In this document: positions 30,655 to 39,175 of the stretch, piece after piece | Position numbering within the stretch: position 1 is the stretch's first letter | How the letters are laid out: every line of letters starts with the position of its first letter | DNA from: Clostridiales bacterium UBA5888 | Lineage (GTDB): Bacteria > Bacillota > Clostridia > Oscillospirales > Oscillospiraceae | Assembly: GCA_002431965.1 (NCBI GenBank) | Contig: DJEW01000010.1 | Location: forward strand, 32,477 to 76,389 | DNA: 43,913 nt | Direction of reading: 5' to 3' | The notes under the pieces: model-generated | What the model was told of the DNA's origin: nothing | Seen by the model: the letters and a program-made list of their open reading frames with translations, nothing else | Databases searched by the model: none | Position numbers and translations under genes: made by a program

Positions 30655-30683
30655 AGGCAGCGCCGTATAATGCGGCGCCGCCT
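30655..30683. repeat. Short palindromic repeat directly after the GH18 gene
   Basis: This 29-bp palindrome has arms AGGCAGCGCCG and CGGCGCCGCCT (one mismatch) around TATAATG. It touches the stop codon of the LysM-GH18 gene at 30684 and may act as that gene's terminator on the minus strand, with GTTTTTC about ten bases on. It is a member of the dispersed family. Confidence 0.7.
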
Positions 30684-31817
30684 TCATACTATTTTTTCCG
30701 CGCTGAACGTGCCGCCAAGCACCTCAAGCCCCGGACGGTAGAGCTTATCTATTGTCCATATGCTTATTCCGGCGAGAGCGTATTCCTCAACGAGCGCCAG
30801 CCGCGCCTGCCAGGAGCGCGCGTCCTCATACCAGACCGCGTGCTGCCGCCCCTGTGCGTCGGTATAGTAAAAATACGGCGCGGCGGCGACGGCGTCATAG
30901 CGTATCTCCGCCCCGACGCTCGCGGCAAGGGCGGTCGCGGCGGCGGACGAGACGACGGAGGCCGCCTCACCCTGCCGCCATGGAAGCTGCCAGTTGTAGC
31001 CGTAGTTTGAAAAGCCCATGAGGAGCTTTCCAGGAGGTATGCGCGTCACGGCGTATTCGAGCACGCGGCGCATCCTGTCCACGGGGGAGACTGCCTGCGG
31101 CGAAGAGTAGGTGTACCCCCACTCATAGGTCATGACGATGACGCGATCCATATACTCCCCATGTGCGGCGTAGTCGTGCGCCTGATAGAGAAGCCCGCCC
31201 TGCGCGTCGCTTGTCTTCGGAGCTATGGCGGTGGAGAGATAGTACCCCAGCGGGTGGAACGTATCCGCTGCACGGCGGAGAAAAGCGTTGTAGCCCTCGC
31301 GGTCAAAGGGGTGGACGTACTCGATGTTAAAATTTATCCCATAGTATTTTTTCTCGCGCAGGGTGGAGAGAATACTGTCAATGACCCTCGTCTGCACCGC
31401 CTCGTCCGTGAACACGGCGTGGGCGATGTCGCCGGAGAAGCCGCCGGAGCTGCCGAGATTCGTCACCGTCATGAGCGGGGCGGTGTTCGCGGCGTAGGCG
31501 GAAAACACGAGCGGGCGGTCGTCAATGGGAAGGAGCGCGCCGTCTGCTGTCATGCTGTATGAAAACGGGCAGAAGAACGTGAGATACGGCAGCGTGGCGT
31601 TGAGCACGGCGGCGGGAATGTTGGGGTAGGCATAGCCGTTTACCTCTGCCTGGCGCAGCGCACCGCCGCCATACCCGGGGATGACGAGTGCAGAGCCCAC
31701 GGCGAGGCGCGAGGGGTCGGCAAGCTGGTTGGCGTCGGCAAGGCGCGAGGGGTCAACGGAGTATTTTTTTGCAACGGAATAGAGCGTATCGCCTGCGCGG
31801 ACGGCGTATATTTCCAT
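30684..31817 (-). CDS. LysM-GH18 protein of the YaaH/SleL type
   Basis: This 377-residue protein has one N-terminal LysM domain (3-47, VRAGDTLYSVAKKYSVDPSRLADANQL) and a glycoside hydrolase 18 barrel. SleL/YaaH proteins hydrolyse muramic-lactam-containing cortex peptidoglycan in germinating spores. They start directly with LysM and no signal peptide, as here. The GH18 active strand, normally DGxxxDFE with a final catalytic Glu, reads YYGINFNIEYV: Glu166 is kept but the preceding Asp, which helps in substrate-assisted catalysis, is Asn164. Other barrel strands are present (IVMTYEWGYTYSSPQAVSP, KLLMGFSNYGYNW, GISIWTIDKL). The start 31817 follows AAGGAC. The altered residue could mean reduced hydrolysis or a transglycosylating or binding role. 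Confidence 0.87.
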   Translation of the reverse strand: MEIYAVRAGDTLYSVAKKYSVDPSRLADANQLADPSRLAVGSALVIPGYGGGALRQAEVNGYAYPNIPAAVLNATLPYLTFFCPFSYSMTADGALLPIDDRPLVFSAYAANTAPLMTVTNLGSSGGFSGDIAHAVFTDEAVQTRVIDSILSTLREKKYYGINFNIEYVHPFDREGYNAFLRRAADTFHPLGYYLSTAIAPKTSDAQGGLLYQAHDYAAHGEYMDRVIVMTYEWGYTYSSPQAVSPVDRMRRVLEYAVTRIPPGKLLMGFSNYGYNWQLPWRQGEAASVVSSAAATALAASVGAEIRYDAVAAAPYFYYTDAQGRQHAVWYEDARSWQARLALVEEYALAGISIWTIDKLYRPGLEVLGGTFSAEKIV

Positions 31818-31868
31818 AAAAACAGTCCTTTCACAGTGAGCATTACGGAACAATATATGCAGCCGTGA

Positions 31869-31897
31869 TTGCGGGTAAAACTTATCTATGGTATAAT
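31869..31897 (+). promoter_or_regulatory. Promoter of pepF
   Basis: TTGCGG at 31869-31874 and TATAAT at 31892-31897 are 17 bp apart, and TGG makes an extended -10. It lies 34 bases before ATG 31931. Confidence 0.65.
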
Positions 31898-31930
31898 AAA
31901 AACGATAATTCCAATATAGGAGGATGCGCC

Positions 31931-33733
31931 ATGCAGGAGCACGTTATACCGAAAAGGGAGGACGTCCCGGAAGAGTTTACATGGAATCTTGGGGATATGT
32001 TTGAAAGCGACGAAGCGTGGAGCGCGGAGTTTGCCGCAGCGCAGGAGCTGCCCGCGCGCACCGCAGCGTTCGCGGGGCGGCTGTGCGAGAGCGCGGAGAC
32101 GCTGTATGAATACCTTCAGCTTGAGGATGAGGCGGGCGTGCGTATAAGCAAGCTCTACGGCTACGCCAGCTGCAAGAGCGATCAGGACACCGCAAACGCC
32201 TTTTATCAGGATATGCGCGGCAAAGCGATGAGCCTTTATGTGGCGTACGCCGGGGCGGGAGCGTTCGCGACGCCGGAGATAATCGCCGTGGACGATGAGC
32301 GCTTCGAGAGTTTCTATAAGGACGAGCCGCGGCTGGAGACCTACCGGCGCGTGCTCTACCGCGTGCGGCGAATGGCGGCGCACGTGCTCTCCGAGGCGGA
32401 GGAGCGGCTGCTTGCTGCGGCGGGCGAGATGGCGGCGAGCCCGGACAATATCCGCAGCATTTTCATGAACGCCGACATAAGCTTCCCGGCGGTGAAGGAC
32501 GCAAAGGGGATTGAACACACCCTCACGAACGAGACGTTTGTGCCGATGCTCGAGAGCGAGGACAGACCGCTGAGAAAAGCCGCGTTTGAAGCGTACTACA
32601 ACCGCCTTGGTGAATTCAAAAACACCGTTGCCGCCGCGCTCGACGGACAATTCAAGCAGCTTCGCTTCTTCTCGGATGCGCGCAATTATCCCACGACGCT
32701 TGCCGCCGCGCTTGACGGCAACGAGGTGCCGGAGGAGGTATACGAAAACCTCATCGACGCCGTGCACGCGAATATGGACAAAATGTACCGCTACGTGGCG
32801 CTGAGGAAAAAGCTGCTCGGCGTGGAGGAGCTGCATATGTACGACGTGTACACGCCCCTTGTGCCTGATGCGACGCAGAAAATAAGCTTTGACGAGGCGA
32901 AGGAGACCGTGCTTGCGGCGCTTGCCGTTCTCGGCGAGGACTACACCGACCTTTTGAAAAAGGGCTTTGCCGAACGCTGGATAGACGTGTACGAAAACCA
33001 GGGCAAGCGCGGCGGGGCATATTCCACAGACGTTTCCCGCCCGCACCCGTATGTGCTTTTAAACCACAAGGATACGCTCGATGGGATGTTCACCCTTGCC
33101 CACGAGATGGGACATGCGCTGCACAGCTGGCACAGCTGCAAAAATCAGCCGGTGTGCACGTCGGACTATGTCATTTTTGTGGCGGAGGTCGCCTCCACAT
33201 GCAACGAGGTGCTTTTGATGCGCTATCTCCTCTCCAAAACGGCGGATAAGCGCGAGCGGGCGTACCTTATCAACCATTTTCTTGACCAGTTCAAGGGCAC
33301 GGTCTACCGCCAGACGATGTTCGCAGAATTCGAGCTGGAGATGGGGCGCATGAGCGAGGCGGGGGACACCCTCACCGCCGACGCCCTGTGCGAAAAGTAT
33401 CTTGCGCTCAATAAGCTGTACTTCGGGGCGGACATGGTCTCCGACGATGAGATCGCGCTGGAATGGGCGCGCATACCGCACTTTTTCTATGATTACTATG
33501 TGTTCCAGTACGCGACAGGCTTCGCCGCCGCCGTCGCCATTGCCAACCGCATCCTCAGCGATGGAGAGAGCGCGGTGGCGGACTACAAGCGCTTTCTCTC
33601 CTCCGGATGCAGCACGGATCCCATCTCACTGCTTAAAATAGCCGGGGTTGACATGAGCACGGCAGAGCCGATAAACTCCGCCCTCGCCCTCTTCGGCGAG
33701 CTTGTGGACGAGCTGGAGAAAACACTGGGGTAA
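31931..33733 (+). CDS. pepF: Oligoendopeptidase F
   Basis: This 600-residue M3 metallopeptidase degrades medium-length peptides in the cytoplasm. The zinc site is HEMGHALHSW (HEMGH 391-395), with a third ligand Glu419 in VAEVAST. The N-terminal helical half starts VPEEFTWNLGDMFESDEAW, as in Lactococcus and Bacillus PepF. Length is normal. The start has AGGAGG about 9 bases upstream. The last 17 codons (ALALFGELVDELEKTLG) are present a second time at 39585-39639, marking the left edge of a 5.9-kb block inserted just after this gene. The protein is intact because the left repeat completes the frame, so the C-terminal codons may come from the inserted DNA rather than from the original gene. Confidence 0.96.
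   Translation: MQEHVIPKREDVPEEFTWNLGDMFESDEAWSAEFAAAQELPARTAAFAGRLCESAETLYEYLQLEDEAGVRISKLYGYASCKSDQDTANAFYQDMRGKAMSLYVAYAGAGAFATPEIIAVDDERFESFYKDEPRLETYRRVLYRVRRMAAHVLSEAEERLLAAAGEMAASPDNIRSIFMNADISFPAVKDAKGIEHTLTNETFVPMLESEDRPLRKAAFEAYYNRLGEFKNTVAAALDGQFKQLRFFSDARNYPTTLAAALDGNEVPEEVYENLIDAVHANMDKMYRYVALRKKLLGVEELHMYDVYTPLVPDATQKISFDEAKETVLAALAVLGEDYTDLLKKGFAERWIDVYENQGKRGGAYSTDVSRPHPYVLLNHKDTLDGMFTLAHEMGHALHSWHSCKNQPVCTSDYVIFVAEVASTCNEVLLMRYLLSKTADKRERAYLINHFLDQFKGTVYRQTMFAEFELEMGRMSEAGDTLTADALCEKYLALNKLYFGADMVSDDEIALEWARIPHFFYDYYVFQYATGFAAAVAIANRILSDGESAVADYKRFLSSGCSTDPISLLKIAGVDMSTAEPINSALALFGELVDELEKTLG
33678..33729 (+). repeat. Left direct repeat (attL-like) within pepF
   Basis: These 52 bases, starting CCGCCCTCGCC and ending AAAACACTGGG, are identical to 39585-39636. 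The next base differs (G here, A in the right copy), then TAAA is shared. The repeat covers the last codons of pepF and ends just short of its stop. Confidence 0.95.
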
Positions 33734-33792
33734 AAAGAGACCTGTAGAGAAATTCGCTTACTGCGGAAATGACATTTTTAATAGTTGAAAAT

Positions 33793-33830
33793 AGCGGGAG
33801 GAATCACAGGAATCTGTGGTTTCTCCCGCT
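33793..33830 (-). terminator. Probable terminator of the GntR-family gene
   Basis: The outer stem is AGCGGGAG (33793-33800) against CTCCCGCT (33823-33830), with an inner CACAG/CTGTG pair. On the minus strand it is followed by ATTTTC. About 100 bases separate it from the regulator's stop. The rest of 33734-33926 shows nothing else. Confidence 0.6.
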
Positions 33831-33926
33831 AAAAAATAGTTTATGTTTTGAGTAAGCCTATTTTGCAATACCTCTTTTCTTTTGAACGGCTGAGACACAT
33901 CTTTTGATTCAGCTTGATACCTCTGA

Positions 33927-34559
33927 TCACAAAAGACTTTTGAAGTAATACTTTTGGGTGTTGCTTATATGCTGGCGCAGCAGCTCAGTGGCTTTCTCCA
34001 CATTTCCTTCAACGAAGACCTCAATAAGCTTGAGGTGTTCACGCGCACCATTCTCAGTGCGCTCGGCGGAGAAAAAATCCTGCGTGCGCACGCGCTGAAA
34101 CTGATCTGATAAACTCCCCATTATCTGAATGAGATATGTATTCTTACAGCAGGAATTGATGAAATTATGGAAGTCATAGTCGAGCGCATGAATACGTGGA
34201 TAATCCTTCTGTTCAAGAGCATCTATGGTGTCCTGCTTGAAACGCATTATAATATCAAAGTCGAGATTTGGCATGGCCTTTTCGAGAATCATCGGCTCAA
34301 GCATAACCCTTGCCTCAAAAAGTTGACGGACTGACTGTATGCTGATCTCGGTAACGAATACTCCTTTGTTTTGAATAACCTGAACAAGATTATCCCGGGC
34401 GAGAAGATTGATTGCCTCACGGATTGGAGTGCGACTGATGCCAAGCATCTCACATAACATTTTCTCTTCCAGATATTCATTAGGCTTGAACTGATTGGAC
34501 AAGATTTTCTGCTTGATAACATTGTAGGCCTGCATTTTATAGTTTTTTTGACTGGACAT
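33927..34559 (-). CDS. GntR-family (FCD subfamily) transcriptional regulator
   Basis: This 210-residue protein has an N-terminal winged helix (about 8-70: AYNVIKQKIL, YLEEKMLCEMLGISRTPIREAINLLARDNLVQ, NKGVFVTEIS) and an FCD effector domain (about 78-205). The latter has DYDFHNFINSCC and REHLKLIEVFVEGNVEKATELLRQHI, which supply the His/Asp metal-site residues common in regulators that sense carboxylic acids. It is divergent from the catabolic operon and is very likely its local repressor, released by the substrate or an intermediate. A perfect palindrome at 34765-34776 just after the operon's -10 box is the best operator candidate. The start at 34559 has GAGGTG about 6 bases upstream. Codon use is A/T-rich, like the rest of the island. 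Confidence 0.92.
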   Translation of the reverse strand: MSSQKNYKMQAYNVIKQKILSNQFKPNEYLEEKMLCEMLGISRTPIREAINLLARDNLVQVIQNKGVFVTEISIQSVRQLFEARVMLEPMILEKAMPNLDFDIIMRFKQDTIDALEQKDYPRIHALDYDFHNFINSCCKNTYLIQIMGSLSDQFQRVRTQDFFSAERTENGAREHLKLIEVFVEGNVEKATELLRQHISNTQKYYFKSLL

Positions 34560-34724
34560 TGCGGCACCTCTTGAATATTTAATGTATTCACCTATTCTCT
34601 ATTATACACTTTTTTTGAGAGAAAAAAAGATGCAAATAAAAAGGTTGGTGAAACGCAAGAAAATGCGCAGAATCGTTGCAGGGAGCATTAAAGTAAGCAC
34701 ACCACAAATTTCTGCAAAAGACAC

Positions 34725-34752
34725 TTGACAACTCAAACATTGCATGTATAAT
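34725..34752 (+). promoter_or_regulatory. Consensus promoter of the island's catabolic operon
   Basis: TTGACA at 34725-34730 and TATAAT at 34747-34752 are 16 bp apart: both hexamers are perfect. Such a strong promoter would need tight repression. Confidence 0.85.
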
Positions 34753-34764
34753 AAAAATATATTC

Positions 34765-34776
34765 TGTGTATACACA
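34765..34776. promoter_or_regulatory. Predicted operator of the GntR/FCD regulator
   Basis: TGTGTATACACA is a perfect 12-bp palindrome centred about 18 bases after the -10 box, so it covers the early transcribed region. The TGTATACA core is the usual look of FCD-type operators. A partial match, TATACAC at 34613-34619, lies in the regulator's own promoter region. Confidence 0.65.
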
Positions 34777-34806
34777 ACGGATACTGATGCAGAACAGGAG
34801 GTAATT

Positions 34807-35889
34807 ATGTCAAACTCGGATTACAGATTCAATGAGAAAAAGAATGTGCCGGTAAGCAAGGTGCTTGAATTTGAAAAAGCACTTTATATTGCAGCCGGAA
34901 TGTTGGAGCAGGATGCGGACTGCGTTGCTCGCACATTGGTTGAGGCGGATGCCAGAGGGACTTACTCTCACGGAATACAGCGCAACGGCATATATCTCAA
35001 GCGTTTTGAGGAGGGAGGTAACGATCCTTTAGGCAGGCCTGAGACCGTAAAGCAGTTTGGCGCGACGGCGCTTGTAGATGGTCACAACGCCATGGGCATG
35101 GTTGTTGGAGAATACGGCATGAATCTTGCAATCGACCTTGCGCACCAATATGGTACATCTGCAGTTTCTATAACTGGAAGCAACCATTTCGGTACATGTG
35201 CTCACTATCTTAAAATGGCGACAGATGCGGGCATGATAGCATTTGTGTGGACGATCAACTGCGTGAACATCATGGCACCTTGGGGCGGAACTGAGCGCCA
35301 GCTTGGCAATAACCCCTTCGGCATAGGTGCACCATGCGCAGAAAAGCCGCCAGTGATACTTGACATGGCAACGAGCGTGGTTGCGCGCGGCAAGATAGTC
35401 ATGGCACGTAAGACACATACGCAGATACCTGAGGATTGGGCGATTGCGCCAGACGGCAGCAAAACAACGGATCCAGATTTAGCATACTGGGGTACGGTGC
35501 AGCCTTTCGGAAAATACAAGGGCTATGGGCTTACTCTCATGAACGCGATTGTTTCGGCCGTACTCAATAATTCAAGTTTTGGAGACAACATTATCGACCT
35601 TTATGAGGAGCCGGAAAAGATGCAGAATTCGGGACATCTCTTCCAAGTTATAAATATTGATGCGATAGACGATCTTGATAGTTTCAAGAAACGTATGGAT
35701 GAGGCAGTCAATTATATAAAGAACGGCAAGAAGGCTGCCGGTGTAGATGAAATATTCGTTCCTGGCGAAAAGTCGGCAATGAGTGAGAAAAAGGCAATGG
35801 TCGAGGGAATAGTGTATCCCATGGAGGTCATAAACGAATGCAATGCACAGGCAGAGAAATACGGTCTGCCGCTGAGCGTTAGACTTTGA
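34807..35889 (+). CDS. Ldh_2-family NAD(P)-dependent 2-hydroxyacid dehydrogenase
   Basis: This 360-residue protein belongs to the malate/L-lactate/ureidoglycolate dehydrogenase (Ldh_2, YlbC/AllD) family, which has its own fold unrelated to the usual lactate dehydrogenases. Family marks are EADARGTYSHGIQRNGIY (catalytic His55 in SHG), GMVVGEYGMNLAIDLA, SNHFGTCAHYLKMA, MAPWGGTERQLGNNPFGIGAP (cofactor site) and FGKYKGYGLTLM. It should oxidise a 2-hydroxy acid to a 2-oxo acid in the cytoplasm. AGGAGG lies 5 bases before ATG 34807; an in-frame ATG at 34744 overlaps the -10 box and cannot be used. First gene of the operon. Given the OtnK and OtnC neighbours, it may replace the LtnD or DenD dehydrogenase of known tetronate pathways; that is inference. 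Confidence 0.92.
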   Translation: MSNSDYRFNEKKNVPVSKVLEFEKALYIAAGMLEQDADCVARTLVEADARGTYSHGIQRNGIYLKRFEEGGNDPLGRPETVKQFGATALVDGHNAMGMVVGEYGMNLAIDLAHQYGTSAVSITGSNHFGTCAHYLKMATDAGMIAFVWTINCVNIMAPWGGTERQLGNNPFGIGAPCAEKPPVILDMATSVVARGKIVMARKTHTQIPEDWAIAPDGSKTTDPDLAYWGTVQPFGKYKGYGLTLMNAIVSAVLNNSSFGDNIIDLYEEPEKMQNSGHLFQVINIDAIDDLDSFKKRMDEAVNYIKNGKKAAGVDEIFVPGEKSAMSEKKAMVEGIVYPMEVINECNAQAEKYGLPLSVRL

Positions 35890-35924
35890 TACAGTAAAAG
35901 ATAACACAAAAAGGAGAGACATAG

Positions 35925-37241
35925 ATGAAATCAAAACTCACAGTTAACGGAATGCCCGCACTGCTGTTCCTGTTCGTATTTCTGGCAGTCATGGTCGGGG
36001 CATATATGGGGATTATTCCTGACAACATGGGCGGCGCTTTTTCCGTGTGCCTAGTGTTCGGCGTTGGTTTGATGTGGGTCGGTGACAATGTTCCTGTCCT
36101 GAAGGACTTTGGATTAGGTACTATATTGTGCGTACTTGTCCCATCTATCCTGCTATATTTAGGCTTGCTGCCGCAACAATTGGCTGATATTTCAAAAAAT
36201 TTCTTCAGCGGATATGACTTTACGTCTTTTCTTGTACCCGGTCTGCTTGTAGGAAGCCTTCTTGCCATGGATCGGCGCACGCTGGTCAATGCGGGCGTCA
36301 GATTTATACTGCCAATGATATTCACTGTAGTCTTGGCTACGGTTATATCTGGAGCGATCGGTGCGTTGATGGGGTATGGCTTTGTTCCCTCTGTGCTCTA
36401 TATTGCAGGTCCGATACTCGGTTCCGGCGTCAGTGCCTCCGCAGTTCCGCTCTCTGAAATATACGCAACTTACGGCGGCGGTGACGCGGGAGAGATTCTC
36501 ACTACGCTCACCTCCTCCGTCATGGTTGCGAACATCTGCACTATACTTATAGCATGCATACTCGCGGCAATAGGCAAAAAGAATCCGAATTTTATTATGA
36601 AGGGTTTCGCCGGAATGGACGGCAAGCTGCTGAGAAAGGAAGCCAAGATAAATGTGACCGAGGAAGAGAAGAAAGAGATTGTTAGAGATAGCAATTCCAC
36701 AACTTTCCGTGAGCTTCAGATAGGCTTCCTGCTGACCTGTGGCATTTTTGTGGCAGGCAAGATTTGCGCGAAGATTATTCCTGGTGGGCTGAACTTTTAC
36801 CTTTATATGATTCTTATTGCGGTTGTTCTCAAGCTGACAAATGTAATCCCATCGGATGTATGCAATGCCTCAGGCGCATGGGGAAACTTCATGGGTAAAA
36901 TCATGACGCCATGCACTCTCTGTGCGATTTCGCTCGGCGTTCTGAAACTTGGCAGCGTTATAGAGTTGTTCAGTAATCCTTCCTATCTTATTCTTTGCAT
37001 TCTCTGTGTTGTTGTCACAGCAATCGTTGCCGGTCTTTTGTGCTATGCTTTCGGATTCTACTTTGTTGAGGGTGCAATTATGGCGGGTCTTGGCCTTGCG
37101 GATATGGGCGGAACGGGCGATGTGGCTGTCCTCTCTGCGGCAAGACGCATGGAGCTGTTACCATTCCTCACGATCTGCACACGCATCGGCGGTGCTATAA
37201 ATATGGTATGGCTCACATTCCTCGCCTCGCATTTCCTTTGA
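35925..37241 (+). CDS. 2-hydroxycarboxylate transporter family (CitS/MleP-like) permease
   Basis: This 438-residue secondary transporter has about eleven helices. The family (2HCT, PF03390) carries citrate, malate, lactate and other 2-hydroxy acids with Na+ or H+, often as an exchanger. The two re-entrant-loop regions are visible. ILGSGVSASAVPLSEIY (about 161-177) corresponds to the first GGxG-type loop, here altered. GLADMGGTGDVAVLSAARRMELLPF (about 397-421) holds a standard GGxG. TRIGGA follows, with the Arg of the substrate-carboxylate site. A cytoplasmic loop of about 40 charged residues (KNPNFIMKGF ... EEEKKEIVRD) divides the two halves, as in the family. Within this operon it most likely imports the sugar acid that the following enzymes degrade. 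Confidence 0.9.
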   Translation: MKSKLTVNGMPALLFLFVFLAVMVGAYMGIIPDNMGGAFSVCLVFGVGLMWVGDNVPVLKDFGLGTILCVLVPSILLYLGLLPQQLADISKNFFSGYDFTSFLVPGLLVGSLLAMDRRTLVNAGVRFILPMIFTVVLATVISGAIGALMGYGFVPSVLYIAGPILGSGVSASAVPLSEIYATYGGGDAGEILTTLTSSVMVANICTILIACILAAIGKKNPNFIMKGFAGMDGKLLRKEAKINVTEEEKKEIVRDSNSTTFRELQIGFLLTCGIFVAGKICAKIIPGGLNFYLYMILIAVVLKLTNVIPSDVCNASGAWGNFMGKIMTPCTLCAISLGVLKLGSVIELFSNPSYLILCILCVVVTAIVAGLLCYAFGFYFVEGAIMAGLGLADMGGTGDVAVLSAARRMELLPFLTICTRIGGAINMVWLTFLASHFL

Positions 37242-37300
37242 TGCGCAAAATAAACTGCTATACTCGAAGACACATGATTTTAACTATGGGGGGCTGACAT

Positions 37301-38554
37301 ATGCTCGTTGATGCAGAGAGAAAAATAAAGATAGGCTGCATTGCTGACGATTTCACCGGAGCCGGAGACGCAGCGTCGTATCTTGCAGCAGGCGGAATGA
37401 AGCCCCTCTTGGTGATTTGGCCGTATAGCGTAAGGCAGATACCCTCAGAGTGTGACGCTGTGGTCGTGGCGTTGAAATCAAGATCAGAGTCGCCTGAAGC
37501 GGCTATAGACGAATCGCTTCAGGCGGCGGAATGGCTGAAGATGATAGGGGCAGAGAAGCTATACTTCAAATACTGTTCTACCTTTGACTCCACACCGGAC
37601 GGCAATATAGGTCCTGTCAGTGATGCGATAATGGAGAAATACAACATAGGGTACACGGTCTTATGTCCTACGATGATCCCAAATGGTCGAGTTGTGAGAG
37701 ACGGGATACTGTATGTGCACGGTGTACCTCTTGCAGAGAGCCACATGAAACACCATCCGCTGAATCCAATGTGGGACAGTTCTATAAAGAATCTTATGGA
37801 GACTCAGTCAAGATATACGTGTTTTTCGCTTTCACCAGAGAAATATTCAGAGTCTGCCTTGCTTTCGGAATACATAGACACGCTTTCAAAGGGAAACAGA
37901 CATTTTTATCTTGTGCCGGACTTTTTCGAGCCTGAGCACGGCAATAAGATTGCCGAAATATTTGGTTCGCTGCCGTTTATAACAGGGGCGTCGGAACTGC
38001 TTTTTTACTTGGCGGGGAACTCTAGAACATATGCGGTGGATAAAAAAACGGACGAGTATGTATCCAGTTGCAGATATGGGCGCGTGATGGTGGCGGGCAG
38101 TTGCTCGTATATGTCGCGGAAGCAGATAAAGGCATGGCTGGACAGCGGCGGAAGAGCAGTGCGCGTTGAGGCTAACATGCTTTATGATGCAGCGGAAAAG
38201 TCCATAGAGAAGATAGTAGGCATTTTCCTTGAACAACCGGAAGAGGACATCCTTGTATATAGCGCCGGTGACATGAATGACAGACCTGACCAGCCGAGGG
38301 AAGTGGAGATATTTAATGCGGAGTTTGTATACAAACTGTTAAATGTGGCAAAAGTGGAGAGACTGATAATTGCCGGCGGCGAGACCTCAGGTGCTGTTAT
38401 GAAACGACTAAACTTTCATGCGTTCGATATAGGCGAATCGGTAGCACCTGGAGTGCCGATACTTTATCCAGTTGGGAAAAGCAAACTGAGAATCGTGCTC
38501 AAGTCCGGCAATTTCGGGAGCGAAGATTTCTTTTTGACAACGTTGAAAGAGTGA
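37301..38554 (+). CDS. otnK: Four-carbon acid sugar kinase family protein (OtnK/DtnK-like)
   Basis: This 417-residue kinase of the DUF1537 family (3-oxo-tetronate 4-kinase or D-threonate 4-kinase) has the N-terminal motif IADDFTGAGDAAS (DDFTGAGD 16-23) and the substrate strand YFKYCSTFDSTPDGNIGPVSDA. It also has PTMIPNGRVVRDGILYVHGVPLAES, and in the ATP-binding half VMVAGSCSYMSRKQIKA and IIAGGETSGAVMKRL. It transfers phosphate to C4 of a four-carbon sugar acid. The OtnC-type enzyme six bases downstream suggests the 3-oxo-tetronate type, whose product is the substrate for decarboxylation to dihydroxyacetone phosphate. GGGGGG precedes ATG 37301. The gene symbol is by family resemblance; the true substrate in this operon with an unusual dehydrogenase is unproven. 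Confidence 0.88.
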   Translation: MLVDAERKIKIGCIADDFTGAGDAASYLAAGGMKPLLVIWPYSVRQIPSECDAVVVALKSRSESPEAAIDESLQAAEWLKMIGAEKLYFKYCSTFDSTPDGNIGPVSDAIMEKYNIGYTVLCPTMIPNGRVVRDGILYVHGVPLAESHMKHHPLNPMWDSSIKNLMETQSRYTCFSLSPEKYSESALLSEYIDTLSKGNRHFYLVPDFFEPEHGNKIAEIFGSLPFITGASELLFYLAGNSRTYAVDKKTDEYVSSCRYGRVMVAGSCSYMSRKQIKAWLDSGGRAVRVEANMLYDAAEKSIEKIVGIFLEQPEEDILVYSAGDMNDRPDQPREVEIFNAEFVYKLLNVAKVERLIIAGGETSGAVMKRLNFHAFDIGESVAPGVPILYPVGKSKLRIVLKSGNFGSEDFFLTTLKE

Positions 38555-38560
38555 ATAGAT

Positions 38561-39175
38561 ATGCGGAATTTTGATGAAAAGAAGGAACAGGCGGTATGGA
38601 TTGCAAGAAGCCTTTTCAACCGGGGCATGACAAGCGGAACAACGGCTAACATAAGCTTCAGAGATGGCAATTCACTCTGGATATCACGTAGTGGCTCATG
38701 CTTCGGCTTGCTGACGGAGAACGATCTCGTTGAGTGTAATATGTCCGGCACACCACTTAGTACAGATGAAAAGCCGAGTAAGGAAGTACCGCTTCATGCG
38801 ATAATGTATGGTATCGGAGAGGAGATACAGGCTGTCATACATACGCATTCGCCCTACGCAGTAATATGGTCATGCATGGATAGAAGCTCTGAACACAACG
38901 TAATACCGCGTTATACCCCATATCTTGAAATGAAGGCAGGCGAGGTCACGGCGGTGCCTTATGCGCCGCCTGGCAGTCAAGAGCTGTTTTGCCTGATGCG
39001 CAAATATGTAGGCAAGGAGAGAGCGTATCTTCTCGCAAATCACGGCCCGATTGTCGGCGGACTGAGTCTAATGAATGCCTTTGAAATCATTGAAGAGCTT
39101 GAGCAGAGCGCATTTATAGCATGGAACTTTGACACACACAAAAGAATTGCCGGATGTGGAGGTAAAATTATATGA
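38561..39175 (+). CDS. otnC: Class II aldolase/adducin family, OtnC-like decarboxylase
   Basis: This 204-residue zinc enzyme is close to 3-oxo-tetronate 4-phosphate decarboxylase and to fuculose-phosphate aldolase. The metal and catalytic residues are in place: TTANISFRDG, ISRSGSCFGLLTENDLV (phosphate site), Glu75 in KEVPLHAIMY as the acid/base, His94 and His96 (VIHTHSPYA) and His161 (LANHGPIVGG). In the OtnC reaction the 3-oxo-4-phosphate loses CO2, giving dihydroxyacetone phosphate, which enters glycolysis. Encoded six bases after the kinase and overlapping the cupin start by four bases (ATGA), it is in a tightly coupled trio. An aldolase splitting a larger phosphorylated acid cannot be excluded. 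Confidence 0.88.
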   Translation: MRNFDEKKEQAVWIARSLFNRGMTSGTTANISFRDGNSLWISRSGSCFGLLTENDLVECNMSGTPLSTDEKPSKEVPLHAIMYGIGEEIQAVIHTHSPYAVIWSCMDRSSEHNVIPRYTPYLEMKAGEVTAVPYAPPGSQELFCLMRKYVGKERAYLLANHGPIVGGLSLMNAFEIIEELEQSAFIAWNFDTHKRIAGCGGKII

